From: Gemmatimonadaceae bacterium
GTDB taxonomy: Bacteria > Gemmatimonadota > Gemmatimonadetes > Gemmatimonadales > Gemmatimonadaceae
Length of the DNA stretch: 46,931 bases
Assembly: GCA_025362035.1 (NCBI GenBank)
Contig: JANYIN010000065.1
Coordinates: 1-46,931, forward strand
Direction of reading: 5' to 3'
Part shown: one piece after another, positions 1 through 9,885 of the stretch
Position numbering within the stretch: the stretch's first letter is position 1
How the letters are laid out: each line of letters opens with the position of its first letter
Position numbers and translations under genes: made by a program
Notes under the pieces: model-generated
What the model saw: only the letters and a program-made list of their open reading frames with translations
Database searches by the model: none
What the model was told of the DNA's origin: nothing

Positions 1-2141
1 GGCGTGGCGGTGAGTGTGAGGACGTCAGTTTCAAGCTTGAGTTGTTTGAGCCGCTCCTTGTGCTTCACTCCGAAGCGGTGCTCCTCGTCCACGATGATGA
101 CGCCGAGGTCCGCGAATTTCACGTCGGGGCTGAGCAGCCGGTGGGTGCCGATGACGATGTCCACCTTCTTCTCCGCCAGCTCCACCAACGTGGCGGTTTG
201 CTCCTTGGCGGTCTGGAAGCGACTCATGACCGCCACCTTGATGGGGAAGTCAGCGAGGCGTTCCTGAAATGTGCGCGCATGCTGATCCGCAAGGATGGTC
301 GTTGGAACCAGCACCGCCACCTGACGCCCGCTCTGCACGGCCTTGAAGGCGGCGCGCACAGCAATCTCCGTCTTGCCGTATCCAACGTCGCCCACGAGGA
401 GACGGTCCATGGGGCGGGTGCTCTCCATGTCGGTCTTCACGTCAGTGGTGGCCTTGCGCTGATCCGGCGTGTCCTCGAACAGGAAGCTGCTTTCGAGTTG
501 GCGCTGCCACGCGGTATCCGGCACGTGCGCGGGTCTCGACGCAACCTTGCGCCGCGCATACAGATCGAGCAGCTCCAGCGTCATCTCCTGGATGGCGGCG
601 CGCGTGCGATCTCGTTGCGCTGCCCAGCGCTTGCCGCCGAGGTGATGCAGTCGGGGCGGCGGCGCGACGTCGGTGATGTCGTCGGCGGATCGATAGCGCT
701 CGACCTGATCGATGCGGTACAGCGGAACGTTGAGGCGGTCGCCTCCCTCGTACTCGATGACCGCGACCTCGATCGTGCTCTGCCCAACGAAGATCGTCTC
801 GATGCCCTTGAAGATTCCGACGCCGTGCTCGAGGTGCACGACGTAGTCGCCGAGCTTGAGCGCCAATGAATCGACGCCGCCGCTGACGTACCGGCGCGCG
901 CGGCGCACGCGCCGCTCCCGCCGGAAGATCTCGTGGTCCGTGAGCACGCGCATACCGTGCTCGTGGTCTCCGGGAGGCAGCACCCATCCGCCACCCAGCG
1001 CGCCTACCACCAGCGCGGCGGGGGAGGGATCGCGCGTGTCTTCGTTCAGAAGCTCATCGAGACGCTCGCATTGACCCTCATTGTCGCAGAGGATGACCGT
1101 GGGCAGGCCGTCGCGGACCAGGCGGCGCAAGCGCTTGATGTCGCGATCGATGGGTTCAGGTACGCGAAGGGGAAAGACCACATCGGCCGCTTCCGCCAAA
1201 GGGTCCACCAGCCGCAGTGTGCCGAACGCGGCCAGCGCCGCGCCGGCGCGTTCGGGCGCTTCAAACAGCTCCTCGCGCGAGTCCACTTCTTCGCCGCGGC
1301 GACGCGCGAGATCCAGGTGGTGCTCGGCCTCATCCCATGTGCGCTTGAGCTCCGGCAACAGGTGGGTGCCGGTGGGGAAGACGAACATCGTGTCGGGCGG
1401 AAACAACGCCGACACGGAAAGCCGCTCTCCGCTGGTGGCGTCTTCGCGCACCTGTCCATCCACCGGGAGCACCACGGCGAGTGACACCTCGCGCGTGGAT
1501 CGCTGCGACGAGAGTTCGAAGTGCCGAAGGTCCACGACTTCGTCGCCCCAGAACTCCATCCGTACCGGGTCCGTCATGCCGAACGAATACACGTCGAAGA
1601 TGCCGCCTCGCAGGGAGAACTGCGCGACGTCCTCCACCATTGGCACGCGCTCGAAGCCGATGCGTTCCAGGTGGTCCGCGAGCTCGCGTGGACGACGCAC
1701 GTCGCCGCGGCGCAGTTCAATGCGCAACTCAGCCAGCGCGGCGGGCAGCCGCGTACGCTCGAGGAGCGCGCGCGGTGTGGTGAGCAGCACCTTGATGTCG
1801 CCGCGGCTCAGCCGCTCGAGCGTTTCTACGCGTTCACCGGCCACCTCCACGTGCGGCTCCATCTCGCCGAACCCCTCGCGGGGCGGGTAGAGCGCCACCG
1901 GTCCCTCGTCCAGCAGCGTGTTCAGGTCAGCCAGCAGTCGCTCCGCCTGCGGCACGCCGTCGGCGACGACGACGAGGAAGCGCGTCGGTAATCGCCGGGT
2001 GAGCGCGGCGATGAGTGCGGCGTCGGCGGACCCCGGCAGGCCGGCGATACGAAGCTGTCGTGCGGGAGCGGGCAGCGTATTGAACACGCGCGCAAACGCC
2101 GGCAGGCGTTCGATGGCGTCGAGCAGACTTGGGAGCGACAC
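1..2141 (-). CDS. mfd: Transcription-repair coupling factor Mfd (3' end cut by window)
   Basis: Mfd is the ATP-driven translocase that pushes stalled RNA polymerase off damaged DNA and recruits UvrA. About 713 codons are visible; the TRG motif and C-terminal domain lie outside the left edge. The first ~400 residues match the UvrB-like module. Residues ~431-446 read GDYVVHLEHGVGIFKG, typical of the CarD-like RNA-polymerase-interaction domain. The helicase half follows, with Walker A GDVGYGKT at ~584-591, the segment VIGTHRLL, the DEEH box at ~685-688 and motif III LTATP near the edge. The GTG start at 2139-2141 shares one base with the TAG stop of the upstream VWA gene, so it is probably the last gene of a DUF58-VWA-mfd run. 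The frame stays open to base 1, so truncation is by the window and not by mutation. Confidence 0.96.
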   Translation of the reverse strand, partial: MSLPSLLDAIERLPAFARVFNTLPAPARQLRIAGLPGSADAALIAALTRRLPTRFLVVVADGVPQAERLLADLNTLLDEGPVALYPPREGFGEMEPHVEVAGERVETLERLSRGDIKVLLTTPRALLERTRLPAALAELRIELRRGDVRRPRELADHLERIGFERVPMVEDVAQFSLRGGIFDVYSFGMTDPVRMEFWGDEVVDLRHFELSSQRSTREVSLAVVLPVDGQVREDATSGERLSVSALFPPDTMFVFPTGTHLLPELKRTWDEAEHHLDLARRRGEEVDSREELFEAPERAGAALAAFGTLRLVDPLAEAADVVFPLRVPEPIDRDIKRLRRLVRDGLPTVILCDNEGQCERLDELLNEDTRDPSPAALVVGALGGGWVLPPGDHEHGMRVLTDHEIFRRERRVRRARRYVSGGVDSLALKLGDYVVHLEHGVGIFKGIETIFVGQSTIEVAVIEYEGGDRLNVPLYRIDQVERYRSADDITDVAPPPRLHHLGGKRWAAQRDRTRAAIQEMTLELLDLYARRKVASRPAHVPDTAWQRQLESSFLFEDTPDQRKATTDVKTDMESTRPMDRLLVGDVGYGKTEIAVRAAFKAVQSGRQVAVLVPTTILADQHARTFQERLADFPIKVAVMSRFQTAKEQTATLVELAEKKVDIVIGTHRLLSPDVKFADLGVIIVDEEHRFGVKHKERLKQLKLETDVLTLTAT

Positions 2142-3952
2142 TAGGCGGCAGTTGGACGTGTGGTGCGAACGGCGATGGCTTCGGCAGCGAACAGCAGCAG
2201 CGCAAGCAGGAGCAATGGAGTAACGGCCGGGCGGCGCGATCCCGAGGAGAAGGTGTCGTGCACCCACGCATCGGCCGTTACGGACGGCCGGCCGCGAGCG
2301 CCGGCCAGCCGAGGCGCGAGCGCTTCCGCCGGCCATCGTGCCAGGGAGGACTCTTCAGGCGGCGCATTCACGACCACGGCCCCGATTCTCTTGGCTCCCC
2401 GCAAAATGAACCAGACGCCCCGCTCGTCGGGCGCGTTGATATGATCGCCGGTGACGGCGCGGCGCGTGCCCGCTCCATTCTCGAGTGCATCGGCGCCGGC
2501 GGGAATGCGAATCGCGGCGCCAGCGCGCGCCTGAATCGGCGCGCCGGCGTCACCTGTGGGAGCCGCCAGCCGCGTGGCAATCATGTCGGCCAGCCAGGGC
2601 ACGAACGCCGCGCGTATCGGCAGTTGCGTGGCGGCCGGATCCAGGCGCGAGGCGAGCAGCACATAGCCAGGCCCCGAGACAATCCACGGCTCGCCGGCAA
2701 CGGTCGCCAACGTATCGGTGGCGCCCACGCCTTCGCGAACCAACCGATAGCGCGCCGATACCGCAATGCCGTCCATGCGGGTGCCGCGCGCCGCGACGGG
2801 CAGCGTGTCCACCGCGCCAAATCGCCACGGGACGCCGAGCCGCGCGAGCGCACGGTTCGCCGCACCAAGCCGCACCGCGTCGCCCGGTGGCGTCATGAGC
2901 GCAGGAAGCGCGGCAACAGCATCCGCGGCCGCGACGCGGACATCGCTGCCCGTTCCGGCGCGACCGTCGGCGATGAGTGTGTTCACGGCGGTCGTCGCAA
3001 ACGAGCCGGCCGATGGATCGACCATCACGCCGGGCGGGGCGCCGATCCACGCCGCAGCATATCGAACGTCGTCAGCGGCATAGTCGTCCGGTTCCAGCTC
3101 GACTCGGATTGCCTGCCAGCCGCGCTCGGGCGGTGACACCGAAAGCTGCACCGGTTCCCCGCGCGCCACGGCGCCGCGCGCCAGTGTGCGCGAGCCAAGG
3201 AGGACGCGAAAACCCACCGAATCGGTCGCGTCGATCCGCGCGTTGATTGTGCCGCGGGGCGTCCACCGTGCGGGTGTTGCGTCCACCGCAAGCACGGCGC
3301 GATTGCGCGGCGGGTCGCCACGCGGAGTCAGAAGCGCCAGCGGAACATCCACCGGCGAGGACGACACCCAGGCGCTTCGTTGGCCATCGGTGGCCACGGC
3401 TACGACGCGCGACGGCAGCGCGCTCCCCTGCACCGCCGCTGCGGCGCGGCGCACGGCGAGTGGGAGATCGCCGGCATCCTGCTCCGGAGCCATGCGCATG
3501 AGCTCTGCGACCAGCGCGTCCTTCGTCCCACCTCGCACGCGTCCGTTCGCCGAAACGAGCCAGAGGTGATCGCCCGCACCGCTGGACTGCAGCAATCGCC
3601 GCGCCGCATCGCGCAATTGGGCGAACGCGGGTACGCCGCCACTCATGGCGGTGGTGGACAGCGAATTGTCCAGCACCACCGCGACCGCCGTTGGGCCGTG
3701 TCCAGCCCCCATCCCCGCCACGAACGGCTGCGCGGCGGCGAGCGCGAGCGTCAATATCAATAGTACGCGCAAGAGCATCAGGAGCAGGTTGCGCAGTCGC
3801 AGCGACCGGCTGTGCTCCTGTTCCGCGCGCTGCAGATAGCGGGCCGCGGGGAAGTCCACGCGCGTTCCGATATTTCGCCTGAGGAGATGGAGCAGCAGTG
3901 GAATACCAGCGGCAGCGCCGAGGAGCAGATAGAGCGGTGCGAGAAGACTCAC
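2141..3952 (-). CDS. BatA-type membrane protein with von Willebrand A domain
   Basis: A 603-residue membrane protein. The N terminus (residues ~1-75) has the BatA/aerotolerance layout: a first hydrophobic helix, the segment IPLLLHLLRR, and a second helix rich in Leu. A von Willebrand A-like domain follows, starting near residue 90 with VVLDNSLST, which fits a DxSxS metal-ion (MIDAS) motif. Residues ~575-590 form a third hydrophobic helix close to the C terminus. Families of this type work with MoxR ATPases and DUF58 proteins in envelope or metalloenzyme maturation; the exact client is unknown. The ATG overlaps the end of the DUF58 gene by four bases, and the stop overlaps the mfd start by one, indicating co-translation. 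No moxR gene is visible beside it. Confidence 0.85.
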   Translation of the reverse strand: MSLLAPLYLLLGAAAGIPLLLHLLRRNIGTRVDFPAARYLQRAEQEHSRSLRLRNLLLMLLRVLLILTLALAAAQPFVAGMGAGHGPTAVAVVLDNSLSTTAMSGGVPAFAQLRDAARRLLQSSGAGDHLWLVSANGRVRGGTKDALVAELMRMAPEQDAGDLPLAVRRAAAAVQGSALPSRVVAVATDGQRSAWVSSSPVDVPLALLTPRGDPPRNRAVLAVDATPARWTPRGTINARIDATDSVGFRVLLGSRTLARGAVARGEPVQLSVSPPERGWQAIRVELEPDDYAADDVRYAAAWIGAPPGVMVDPSAGSFATTAVNTLIADGRAGTGSDVRVAAADAVAALPALMTPPGDAVRLGAANRALARLGVPWRFGAVDTLPVAARGTRMDGIAVSARYRLVREGVGATDTLATVAGEPWIVSGPGYVLLASRLDPAATQLPIRAAFVPWLADMIATRLAAPTGDAGAPIQARAGAAIRIPAGADALENGAGTRRAVTGDHINAPDERGVWFILRGAKRIGAVVVNAPPEESSLARWPAEALAPRLAGARGRPSVTADAWVHDTFSSGSRRPAVTPLLLLALLLFAAEAIAVRTTRPTAA

Positions 3953-4854
3953 GGTCGCCGCTGCCTGGCGTCGAAGGCCTTTCGAAGGGGCACCGCGTAC
4001 GGCTGATCGGTGATCACCAGCTCGTAGCTGGCTCCAACCACCGCCAGTGCATCACGCCATTCGCCAACCACCTCCGCCACCGTCGCTTGATAGGCGGTCC
4101 GCACGTCAGAGGCGGTTGCGGGCACCGCAAGCGACGATTCAGTATCGGCGTACTGCGCTTCGCCCTCGAGGCCGAAGTCGCGTTCAGCGGGGTCCATCAC
4201 GTGGAAGACGATCACGTCATGTCCGGCCGCGCGCAGCCCGCGAACGGCGGCGATGACCGGCTCGCGATCGACCAGAAGATCGCTGACGAGCATGACCATG
4301 CCGCGGCGGGTAACCAGGCGGGACGCCTGCGCGATGGCTGCCGCAAGATCGGAGGCACGCCCGCCGGCCGGCTCGGCGAGCGCCGCGATCACGCGGCGCC
4401 ATTGCGTGGTGCGGGCGCGCGGCGGCACGCTCGTGCGCACCGCGTCATCGAACCGGATGAGCCCCACGGCGTCCCGCTGGCGGAGGAGCAGCAGCGCCGT
4501 GGCGGCAACCAGCTGCTCGGCAAAGACGCGCTTGGTGAGCAGCGCCGGCCTGGACCGCCACTCCATCGACTTGCTGACGTCCAGCACCAGCGTGGCGCGG
4601 AGGTTGGTCTCCTCCTCGTACTGCTTGACCACCCAGCGATCAGCCCGCGCCGCGATCTTCCAGTCCACGTAACGCAGATCGTCACCAGGCTGATAGGGAC
4701 GAAAATCGGCGAACTCCACCGAAAACCCCTTGCGGGGTGAGCGGTGCAGTCCGCTGAGGAAGCCATCGACGATCCATCGGGCGACGACTTCGATGTGTCC
4801 CAGCGACGCGAGCGCCGCCGGGTCGAACAGATCCGCGCGGAGGTTCGACTCCAT
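3949..4854 (-). CDS. DUF58 domain protein
   Basis: A 301-residue protein of the DUF58 family, the usual partner of MoxR-type AAA ATPases and BatA-type VWA proteins. The hallmark stretch lies around residues 50-95: RPYQPGDDLRYVDWKIAAR, followed by the EEETNLRATLVLDVSKSMEW region, in which DVSKSM is a VWA-like metal-binding motif. A second recognisable stretch is the VMLVSDLL segment near residue 190. No signal peptide or membrane helix is evident, so it is probably cytoplasmic and binds the membrane-bound neighbour. It is the first gene of the minus-strand run, divergent from lepA across about 150 bases. The role of the complex in this organism cannot be read from sequence. Confidence 0.88.
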   Translation of the reverse strand: MESNLRADLFDPAALASLGHIEVVARWIVDGFLSGLHRSPRKGFSVEFADFRPYQPGDDLRYVDWKIAARADRWVVKQYEEETNLRATLVLDVSKSMEWRSRPALLTKRVFAEQLVAATALLLLRQRDAVGLIRFDDAVRTSVPPRARTTQWRRVIAALAEPAGGRASDLAAAIAQASRLVTRRGMVMLVSDLLVDREPVIAAVRGLRAAGHDVIVFHVMDPAERDFGLEGEAQYADTESSLAVPATASDVRTAYQATVAEVVGEWRDALAVVGASYELVITDQPYAVPLRKAFDARQRRP

Positions 4855-5005
4855 TACCTGCGCAAACTAGATGGCCGGCGCCGCGAACGGCAGTCAGGGA
4901 ATGACGGCACCTGACAACCGCGAACCCTGCTCGGCGAGGGCCCGCGGTTGGACCCCAGACTATATTTCAAGGCTGTATCGCGTTCTCGCCTCGACCCGCC
5001 AAGCC

Positions 5006-6802
5006 GTGAATCTGGACCATATTCGCAATTTCTGCATCGTCGCGCACATCGACCACGGGAAGTCCACGCTGGCCGACCGCCTCATCGAGGAGACGGGGAT
5101 GCTCCAGAAGCGCGAGATGAAGGCGCAGGTCCTCGATACCCTCGACCTGGAGCGCGAGCGCGGGATCACGATCAAGCTCAACGCGGTGCGCATGACGTAC
5201 CGTGCCGCCGACGGGCAGGACTACGAGCTGAATCTCATCGACACGCCGGGACACGTCGATTTCACATACGAAGTCTCGCGGAGCCTGGCTGCGTGTGAGG
5301 GCGCCATCCTTGTGGTGGACGCGTCCCAGGGCATTCAGGCGCAGACGCTGTCCAACCTGTTTCTCGCCATGGACGCCGGGCTCGAGATCATCCCGATCCT
5401 GAACAAGATCGATCTGCCGGGCGCCGAACCCGAGCGGCGCGCGCAGGAAGTGGCGGATCTTCTGGGCGTCGATCCCGACGCGATTCTTCGCGTGAGCGCA
5501 AAGGCCGGTATCGGCATTCGCGAGTTGCTCGAGGCAGTGGTGGACAAGGTCCCCGCCCCGGTGGGCGATCCGTCGGCGCCGCTGCGTGCGCTCATCTACG
5601 ACTCGTATTACGACAAGTATCGTGGCGCCATCCCGAGCGTGCGCGTGGTGGACGGCGTGCTCAAGAAGGGAACGAAAATCACGTTCGGCGCTTCCGAAGC
5701 GGTATACGAAGTAGACGAGGTGGGGTACAACCAGCTGCGCCAGGTGCAGACCGAGCAGCTCGGTCCGGGCGAAGTGGGGTACGTCGTGGCCAGCGTGCGC
5801 TCGGTGAGCGAGACGCGCGCCGGCGACACGATCTTCGACGCGGAGAATCACGCCGCCGAAGCCCTGCCCGGCTATCAGGAGGTGCGGTCGTTCGTGTTCG
5901 CGGGCATGTATCCCACCGACACGCAGCAGTACGAAACGCTGCGCGACGCGCTGGAGAAGCTCAAGCTGAACGACGCCTCGCTCAACTATCAGCCCGAAAC
6001 ATCGACCGCGCTGGGCTTCGGCTTCCGGTGCGGATTTCTCGGACTGCTGCACATGGAAATCGTGCAGGAGCGGCTCACGCGCGAGTACGAGCTGGATCTC
6101 GTACAGACCGTGCCGAGTGTGGAGTACAAGGTCTACAAGACCGACGGGACAATGGAACTCGTGGAGAATCCCGCGCTCATGCCGAACACCGCCGTGATCG
6201 ACCGCATCGAAGAGCCGTACGTCAAGGCTCGCATCATGGCGCCGTCCGACTACATCGGACCGATCATGACGCTTGGCACCGAGCGGCGCGGCGTCTACCG
6301 GAACATGACGTATCTCGACCAGCAGCGTGTGGAGTTCGACTGGGAGTTTCCGCTGGGCGAAATCATCCTCGATTTCTTCGACCGCCTCAAGTCGATCAGT
6401 CGAGGGTACGCGTCACTCGACTACGAAATGCTCGAATACCGGGCGAGTGACCTCGTCCGCCTGGACATGCTGATCAACGGCGATTCGATCGACGCCTTCA
6501 GCGTCATCTGCCACGAGGACAAGGCGTACGACTGGGGCCGCAAGATCGCGGACAAGCTGAAGGAATTGATCCCACGGCAGTTGTTCGAGGTCATCATCCA
6601 GGCGGCCATCGGTACGAAGGTGATCGCGCGTACCACAGTGAAGGCCGTGCGCAAGGACGTCCTCGCCAAGTGCTACGGAGGAGACATCAGCCGTAAGCGC
6701 AAGCTCCTGGAAAAGCAGAAGGAAGGAAAAAAGCGCATGAAGCAGGTGGGGTCGGTCGAGATTCCACAAGAAGCGTTTCTCGCGGTTCTCCAGGTCGACT
6801 AG
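5006..6802 (+). CDS. lepA: Elongation factor 4 (LepA), ribosome back-translocating GTPase
   Basis: LepA is a translational GTPase that acts on ribosomes and affects initiation and elongation under stress. G1 reads AHIDHGKST at residues ~10-18, followed by the switch region RERGITIK, G3 DTPGHVD and G4 NKIDLPGA. The LepA-specific C terminus ends with [16 protein letters not shown] and [15 protein letters not shown] chose the GTG at 5006 because it gives 598 residues starting [16 protein letters not shown], almost exactly the standard LepA length and N terminus; an in-frame ATG at 4871 would add 45 unlike residues. No clear Shine-Dalgarno precedes 5006. An AT-rich TATATTTC at 4961-4968 is the only promoter-like patch upstream, without a well-spaced -35. 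The next gene begins 14 bases after the stop. Confidence 0.97.
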   Translation: MNLDHIRNFCIVAHIDHGKSTLADRLIEETGMLQKREMKAQVLDTLDLERERGITIKLNAVRMTYRAADGQDYELNLIDTPGHVDFTYEVSRSLAACEGAILVVDASQGIQAQTLSNLFLAMDAGLEIIPILNKIDLPGAEPERRAQEVADLLGVDPDAILRVSAKAGIGIRELLEAVVDKVPAPVGDPSAPLRALIYDSYYDKYRGAIPSVRVVDGVLKKGTKITFGASEAVYEVDEVGYNQLRQVQTEQLGPGEVGYVVASVRSVSETRAGDTIFDAENHAAEALPGYQEVRSFVFAGMYPTDTQQYETLRDALEKLKLNDASLNYQPETSTALGFGFRCGFLGLLHMEIVQERLTREYELDLVQTVPSVEYKVYKTDGTMELVENPALMPNTAVIDRIEEPYVKARIMAPSDYIGPIMTLGTERRGVYRNMTYLDQQRVEFDWEFPLGEIILDFFDRLKSISRGYASLDYEMLEYRASDLVRLDMLINGDSIDAFSVICHEDKAYDWGRKIADKLKELIPRQLFEVIIQAAIGTKVIARTTVKAVRKDVLAKCYGGDISRKRKLLEKQKEGKKRMKQVGSVEIPQEAFLAVLQVD

Positions 6803-6816
6803 CCGGAGTCGGCGTC

Positions 6817-7839
6817 GTGCCCTCCTCGCTCGTCATTCAGACGTCTTTTCTTGGCGACACGGTGCTCACCACGCCGTTGCTGGTGCAACTCGCACGCCGA
6901 GGGGCCGTGGACGTCGTGACCACGCCCGCGGCGGCGGGACTGCTGGCCAACCATCCCGCCGTACGCGAAGTGATCGTGTACGACAAGCGCGGCGCCGATC
7001 GCGGTCTGGGTGGAATGATGGCGATGGCGCGCCGACTACGCGCCGCGCGCTACGAGGTGGCGTTTCTGGCGCAGGGTTCGTGGCGAAGCGCGACGCTCGC
7101 CTTGCTGGCGAGAATCCCATCGCGAGTGGGCTTCGCCACCTCGGCCGGGCGATGGCTGTACACGAAGCGCGCGACCTACCCCGCGGAAATGCACCATGCC
7201 GCGCGCCTGCTCATGCTGGCGCGGCCGAACGGACGGGAACCGTTGCCCGACGAGTTGCGCCCCACGCTGTTCCCTGGCGACGCCGAACGGATCGAGGTCT
7301 CGGCACTGCTGGCGTCACATGGCGTGGCAGCGGGAGAGCGATTGATCGCGTTCGCGCCAGGAAGCGTGTGGGCCACGAAGCGATGGCCCTACTTCGAGGA
7401 ACTGGCGTCGCTCCTCGCCGCGGATGGACGGCTGGTGATCGTCGGCGGCGCCGACGACTCGGAACTGGCCGCTGGGATCGTGGCCGCGCAGCCGGCGGCC
7501 GTCAACGCGACGGGGCGCTTGTCGCTGCTCGCGTCGGCAGAGTTGATCGCACGCGCCAGCGTCCTGGTCACGAATGACTCAGCGCCACTGCACCTCGCGT
7601 CGGCCACGGGAACGCCCACGCTCGCCGTGTTCGGCCCCACGGTACCCGCGTTCGGATTCGGCCCATTGGCGCCGCGCGCCGTCGTGGCCGGGTCCGAGAC
7701 GCTCGCCTGCCGCCCTTGCGACAAGCACGGACCCCAGCGTTGCCCACTCGTTCATTTTCGCTGCATGAAGGAGCTGGTCCCCGCGGGAATCGCCGAGCAG
7801 GTGCGGTCACTTCTCCTTCCACCGGACGCCACGTCATGA
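6817..7839 (+). CDS. Glycosyltransferase family 9, lipopolysaccharide heptosyltransferase II-like
   Basis: A 340-residue GT-B fold enzyme resembling WaaF, which adds heptose from ADP-heptose to the lipopolysaccharide inner core. The N terminus SLVIQTSFLGDTVLTTPLL is the standard family 9 opening. The mid-protein segment APGSVWATKRWP and the region around residues 250-275 (VLVTNDSAPLHLASATG, then FGPT) are the nucleotide-sugar binding signatures. A cluster of cysteines near the end (CRPCDKHGPQRCP) is common in this family. It starts with GTG 14 bases after lepA and overlaps the ROK kinase by four bases. The donor could be another sugar if this phylum has unusual lipopolysaccharide, so I leave the symbol empty. 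Confidence 0.88.
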   Translation: MPSSLVIQTSFLGDTVLTTPLLVQLARRGAVDVVTTPAAAGLLANHPAVREVIVYDKRGADRGLGGMMAMARRLRAARYEVAFLAQGSWRSATLALLARIPSRVGFATSAGRWLYTKRATYPAEMHHAARLLMLARPNGREPLPDELRPTLFPGDAERIEVSALLASHGVAAGERLIAFAPGSVWATKRWPYFEELASLLAADGRLVIVGGADDSELAAGIVAAQPAAVNATGRLSLLASAELIARASVLVTNDSAPLHLASATGTPTLAVFGPTVPAFGFGPLAPRAVVAGSETLACRPCDKHGPQRCPLVHFRCMKELVPAGIAEQVRSLLLPPDATS

Positions 7840-8840
7840 ACACCAGCGCGCGGGAGCAATACATCGTCGGCGTGGACCTTGGCGGTACCAACATCGTGGC
7901 GGGCGCGATGCCAGCTGATGGAACCCGGCATCTCGCCATGCGCAGCATCGCCACCAACCCCGCGGTGGGCGACGAGGGCGTGGCGGAGCGCATCGTGGGA
8001 CTGGTGGAAGAAGTGATTCTCGACACCATGGGTGAGACCGGCGTGTCGCGACGCGACTTCATCGGCATCGGCGTCGGGGCGCCGGGACCGCTGGATCGTG
8101 AACGCGGCATCGTGATCGTCGCGCCCAATCTCGGATGGAAGGACTTCCCGCTGCGCGACCGCATTCAGAGCCGCGTCAATCTGCCCACCACGCTGGACAA
8201 CGACGCGAATTGCGCGACGTTCGGGGAGTGGTGGCAGGGTGCGGCGCGCGGCGGCCGCAACGTGGTCGGTCTCACCATCGGGACGGGCATCGGCGGTGGG
8301 CTCATTCTGAACGGCGCGCTGTACCACGGTTCGTCCGACATGGCGGGCGAGATCGGGCACACCACGATCGACCTGAACGGACGCCATTGCAAGTGCGGCA
8401 ACTACGGCTGCCTGGAGGCGTACGCGAGCGCACCGGCCATCGCCACACGCGCGCGCGAAGTGCTCGTGCGCGAAGAGGGAGAGTCGGTGATCCCCACCAT
8501 GGTGAACGGCAACTTCGACGACATCACGGCGCAGATCGTGTATGATGCGGCCCAGAAGGGCGATCAGGTGGCCGGCGAGATCGTGCGCGACACGGCGCGG
8601 TACCTCGGCGCGGGCGTGGCGAACCTGCTGAACATCTTCAATCCCGACATCGTCGTCATCGCGGGCGGTGTGACCGCGGCGGGTGACGCATTGTTCGTCC
8701 CGTTGCGGGCGGAAGTGCGGCGCCGTGCATTCAGCCCCGCCGTGCGCACCGTGAAGATTGTCGCTGGAGAACTACCCGGCATCGCCGGCGTGGTCGGCGC
8801 GGTGGCGAGCTTCAAGCAGCAGCACCTCGGTGGGGTGTAG
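7836..8840 (+). CDS. ROK family sugar kinase, probable glucokinase
   Basis: A 334-residue ROK (repressor, ORF, kinase) family enzyme, most likely phosphorylating glucose with ATP. The phosphate-binding loop GVDLGGTN is at residues ~12-19, the catalytic aspartate lies in LDNDANC, and GEIGH and CKCGNYGCLEAYAS match the ROK zinc site (Cys-x-Cys-Gly...Gly-Cys-x-Glu). No helix-turn-helix precedes the kinase domain, so it is an enzyme and not a NagC-type repressor. The ATG at 7836 overlaps the preceding TGA as ATGA; longer in-frame starts would run into the glycosyltransferase. Its neighbour is a second sugar kinase of a different fold, suggesting a carbohydrate-activation pair within the lepA transcription unit. 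Confidence 0.92.
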   Translation: MNTSAREQYIVGVDLGGTNIVAGAMPADGTRHLAMRSIATNPAVGDEGVAERIVGLVEEVILDTMGETGVSRRDFIGIGVGAPGPLDRERGIVIVAPNLGWKDFPLRDRIQSRVNLPTTLDNDANCATFGEWWQGAARGGRNVVGLTIGTGIGGGLILNGALYHGSSDMAGEIGHTTIDLNGRHCKCGNYGCLEAYASAPAIATRAREVLVREEGESVIPTMVNGNFDDITAQIVYDAAQKGDQVAGEIVRDTARYLGAGVANLLNIFNPDIVVIAGGVTAAGDALFVPLRAEVRRRAFSPAVRTVKIVAGELPGIAGVVGAVASFKQQHLGGV

Positions 8841-8871
8841 TGCCGTCGGCGCGCTGGCGGATGCGAATCGG

Positions 8872-9885
8872 GTGAGCCGCCCCGGGTCAGTAAAGCACCG
8901 AGTCGGCGTGATCGGCACGTTCGTCTGGGACGTCATTCATGGTCGGGATGCGCGAAGTGTTGCCGTGGAGGAATGGGGCGGCATCACCTATACGCTGGCG
9001 GGACTGGATGCCGCTCTGACCGACGACTGGGAGATCGTGCCGATCATGAAAGTCGGCTACGATCAGGCCGCGAAGGCGCGCGAGTTCCTGCGGACGTTGA
9101 CACACATCGCGCCGGATGCCGCGCTCGTGGAGGTGCCGTACGCCGGCCAGCGCGTGGAGCTTCGCTACATCGACGACGAACGCCGCACCGAAGTGCTCAC
9201 CGGGGAGATTCCCGGGTGGAGCTGGCTGGGACTCAAACCGTTGCTGGACGAGGCGCGGCTCGACGCGCTGTACATCAATTTCCTGAGCGGCTGGGAGCTC
9301 GACCTCGAAACGGCGCAGCTGGTTCGGCGGCATTTTCCGGGCGCCATCCACTGTGATCTGCACATGAAGGTGATGGCGGTGCAGCCCAACGGGCTGCGCA
9401 CGCCGCGCGCCATTCCGAATGTGGCCGAGTGGTGCGGATGTTTTGATTTCCTGCAGATGAACGAAGACGAGATGGCGACGATCGCGCCGGACTCGATGAG
9501 TCTGGCGGCGACCGCACTCGCGAGCGGCGTGTCGTGCCTTCTGGTGACGCTGGGGCAGCGTGGCGCGATCTATGTCGCCGCGCCGGGTTTCGATACGATT
9601 TGTGATCTTCCTCCTCGCACCGGGTTGGCCACCGCGCCACGCGGCGGCACGGGCGCGCTGGGCGCGGTGCGCACCGCATTGGTGCCCGCGGAGAATGTCA
9701 ATAGGCCGGGCGACCCCACCGGATGTGGCGATGTTTGGGGCGCGACCTATTTCTCTCGGATGGTTGCCGGTGATAAGTTATCTGACGCGATGATCGCGGC
9801 CGCCCGGGCCGCCGCGCGGAATGTCGGCCACCGCGGCGCCTCAGGGCTCGCGGCTCACCTGCGCGGAGAACTCAGCCTCTCGTGA
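8872..9885 (+). CDS. PfkB/ribokinase family carbohydrate kinase
   Basis: A 337-residue sugar or nucleoside kinase of the PfkB fold. The N-terminal beta strand reads RVGVIGTFVWD, and the C-terminal signature near residue 280 is GDPTGCGDVWGA, where Asp of CGD is the expected catalytic base and the GCG turn forms the anion hole. The substrate cannot be inferred; the TGCGD variant of the usual TGAGD differs from classical ribokinases. I placed the start at GTG 8872 because upstream in-frame codons lie inside the ROK gene and encode low-complexity Ser/Arg sequence. The stop overlaps the next gene by four bases (GTGA), tying this kinase to a STAS/ATPase regulatory pair. Confidence 0.85.
   Translation: MSRPGSVKHRVGVIGTFVWDVIHGRDARSVAVEEWGGITYTLAGLDAALTDDWEIVPIMKVGYDQAAKAREFLRTLTHIAPDAALVEVPYAGQRVELRYIDDERRTEVLTGEIPGWSWLGLKPLLDEARLDALYINFLSGWELDLETAQLVRRHFPGAIHCDLHMKVMAVQPNGLRTPRAIPNVAEWCGCFDFLQMNEDEMATIAPDSMSLAATALASGVSCLLVTLGQRGAIYVAAPGFDTICDLPPRTGLATAPRGGTGALGAVRTALVPAENVNRPGDPTGCGDVWGATYFSRMVAGDKLSDAMIAAARAAARNVGHRGASGLAAHLRGELSLS

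Noticed and set aside
42-869. Open frame of 275 codons on the plus strand opposite mfd
   Set aside because: The opposite strand encodes continuous Mfd with all motifs; the frame is a GC-rich antisense shadow.
4967-6052. 361-codon minus-strand frame inside lepA
   Set aside because: LepA motifs lie on the plus strand; the translation is rich in His and Arg without domain pattern.
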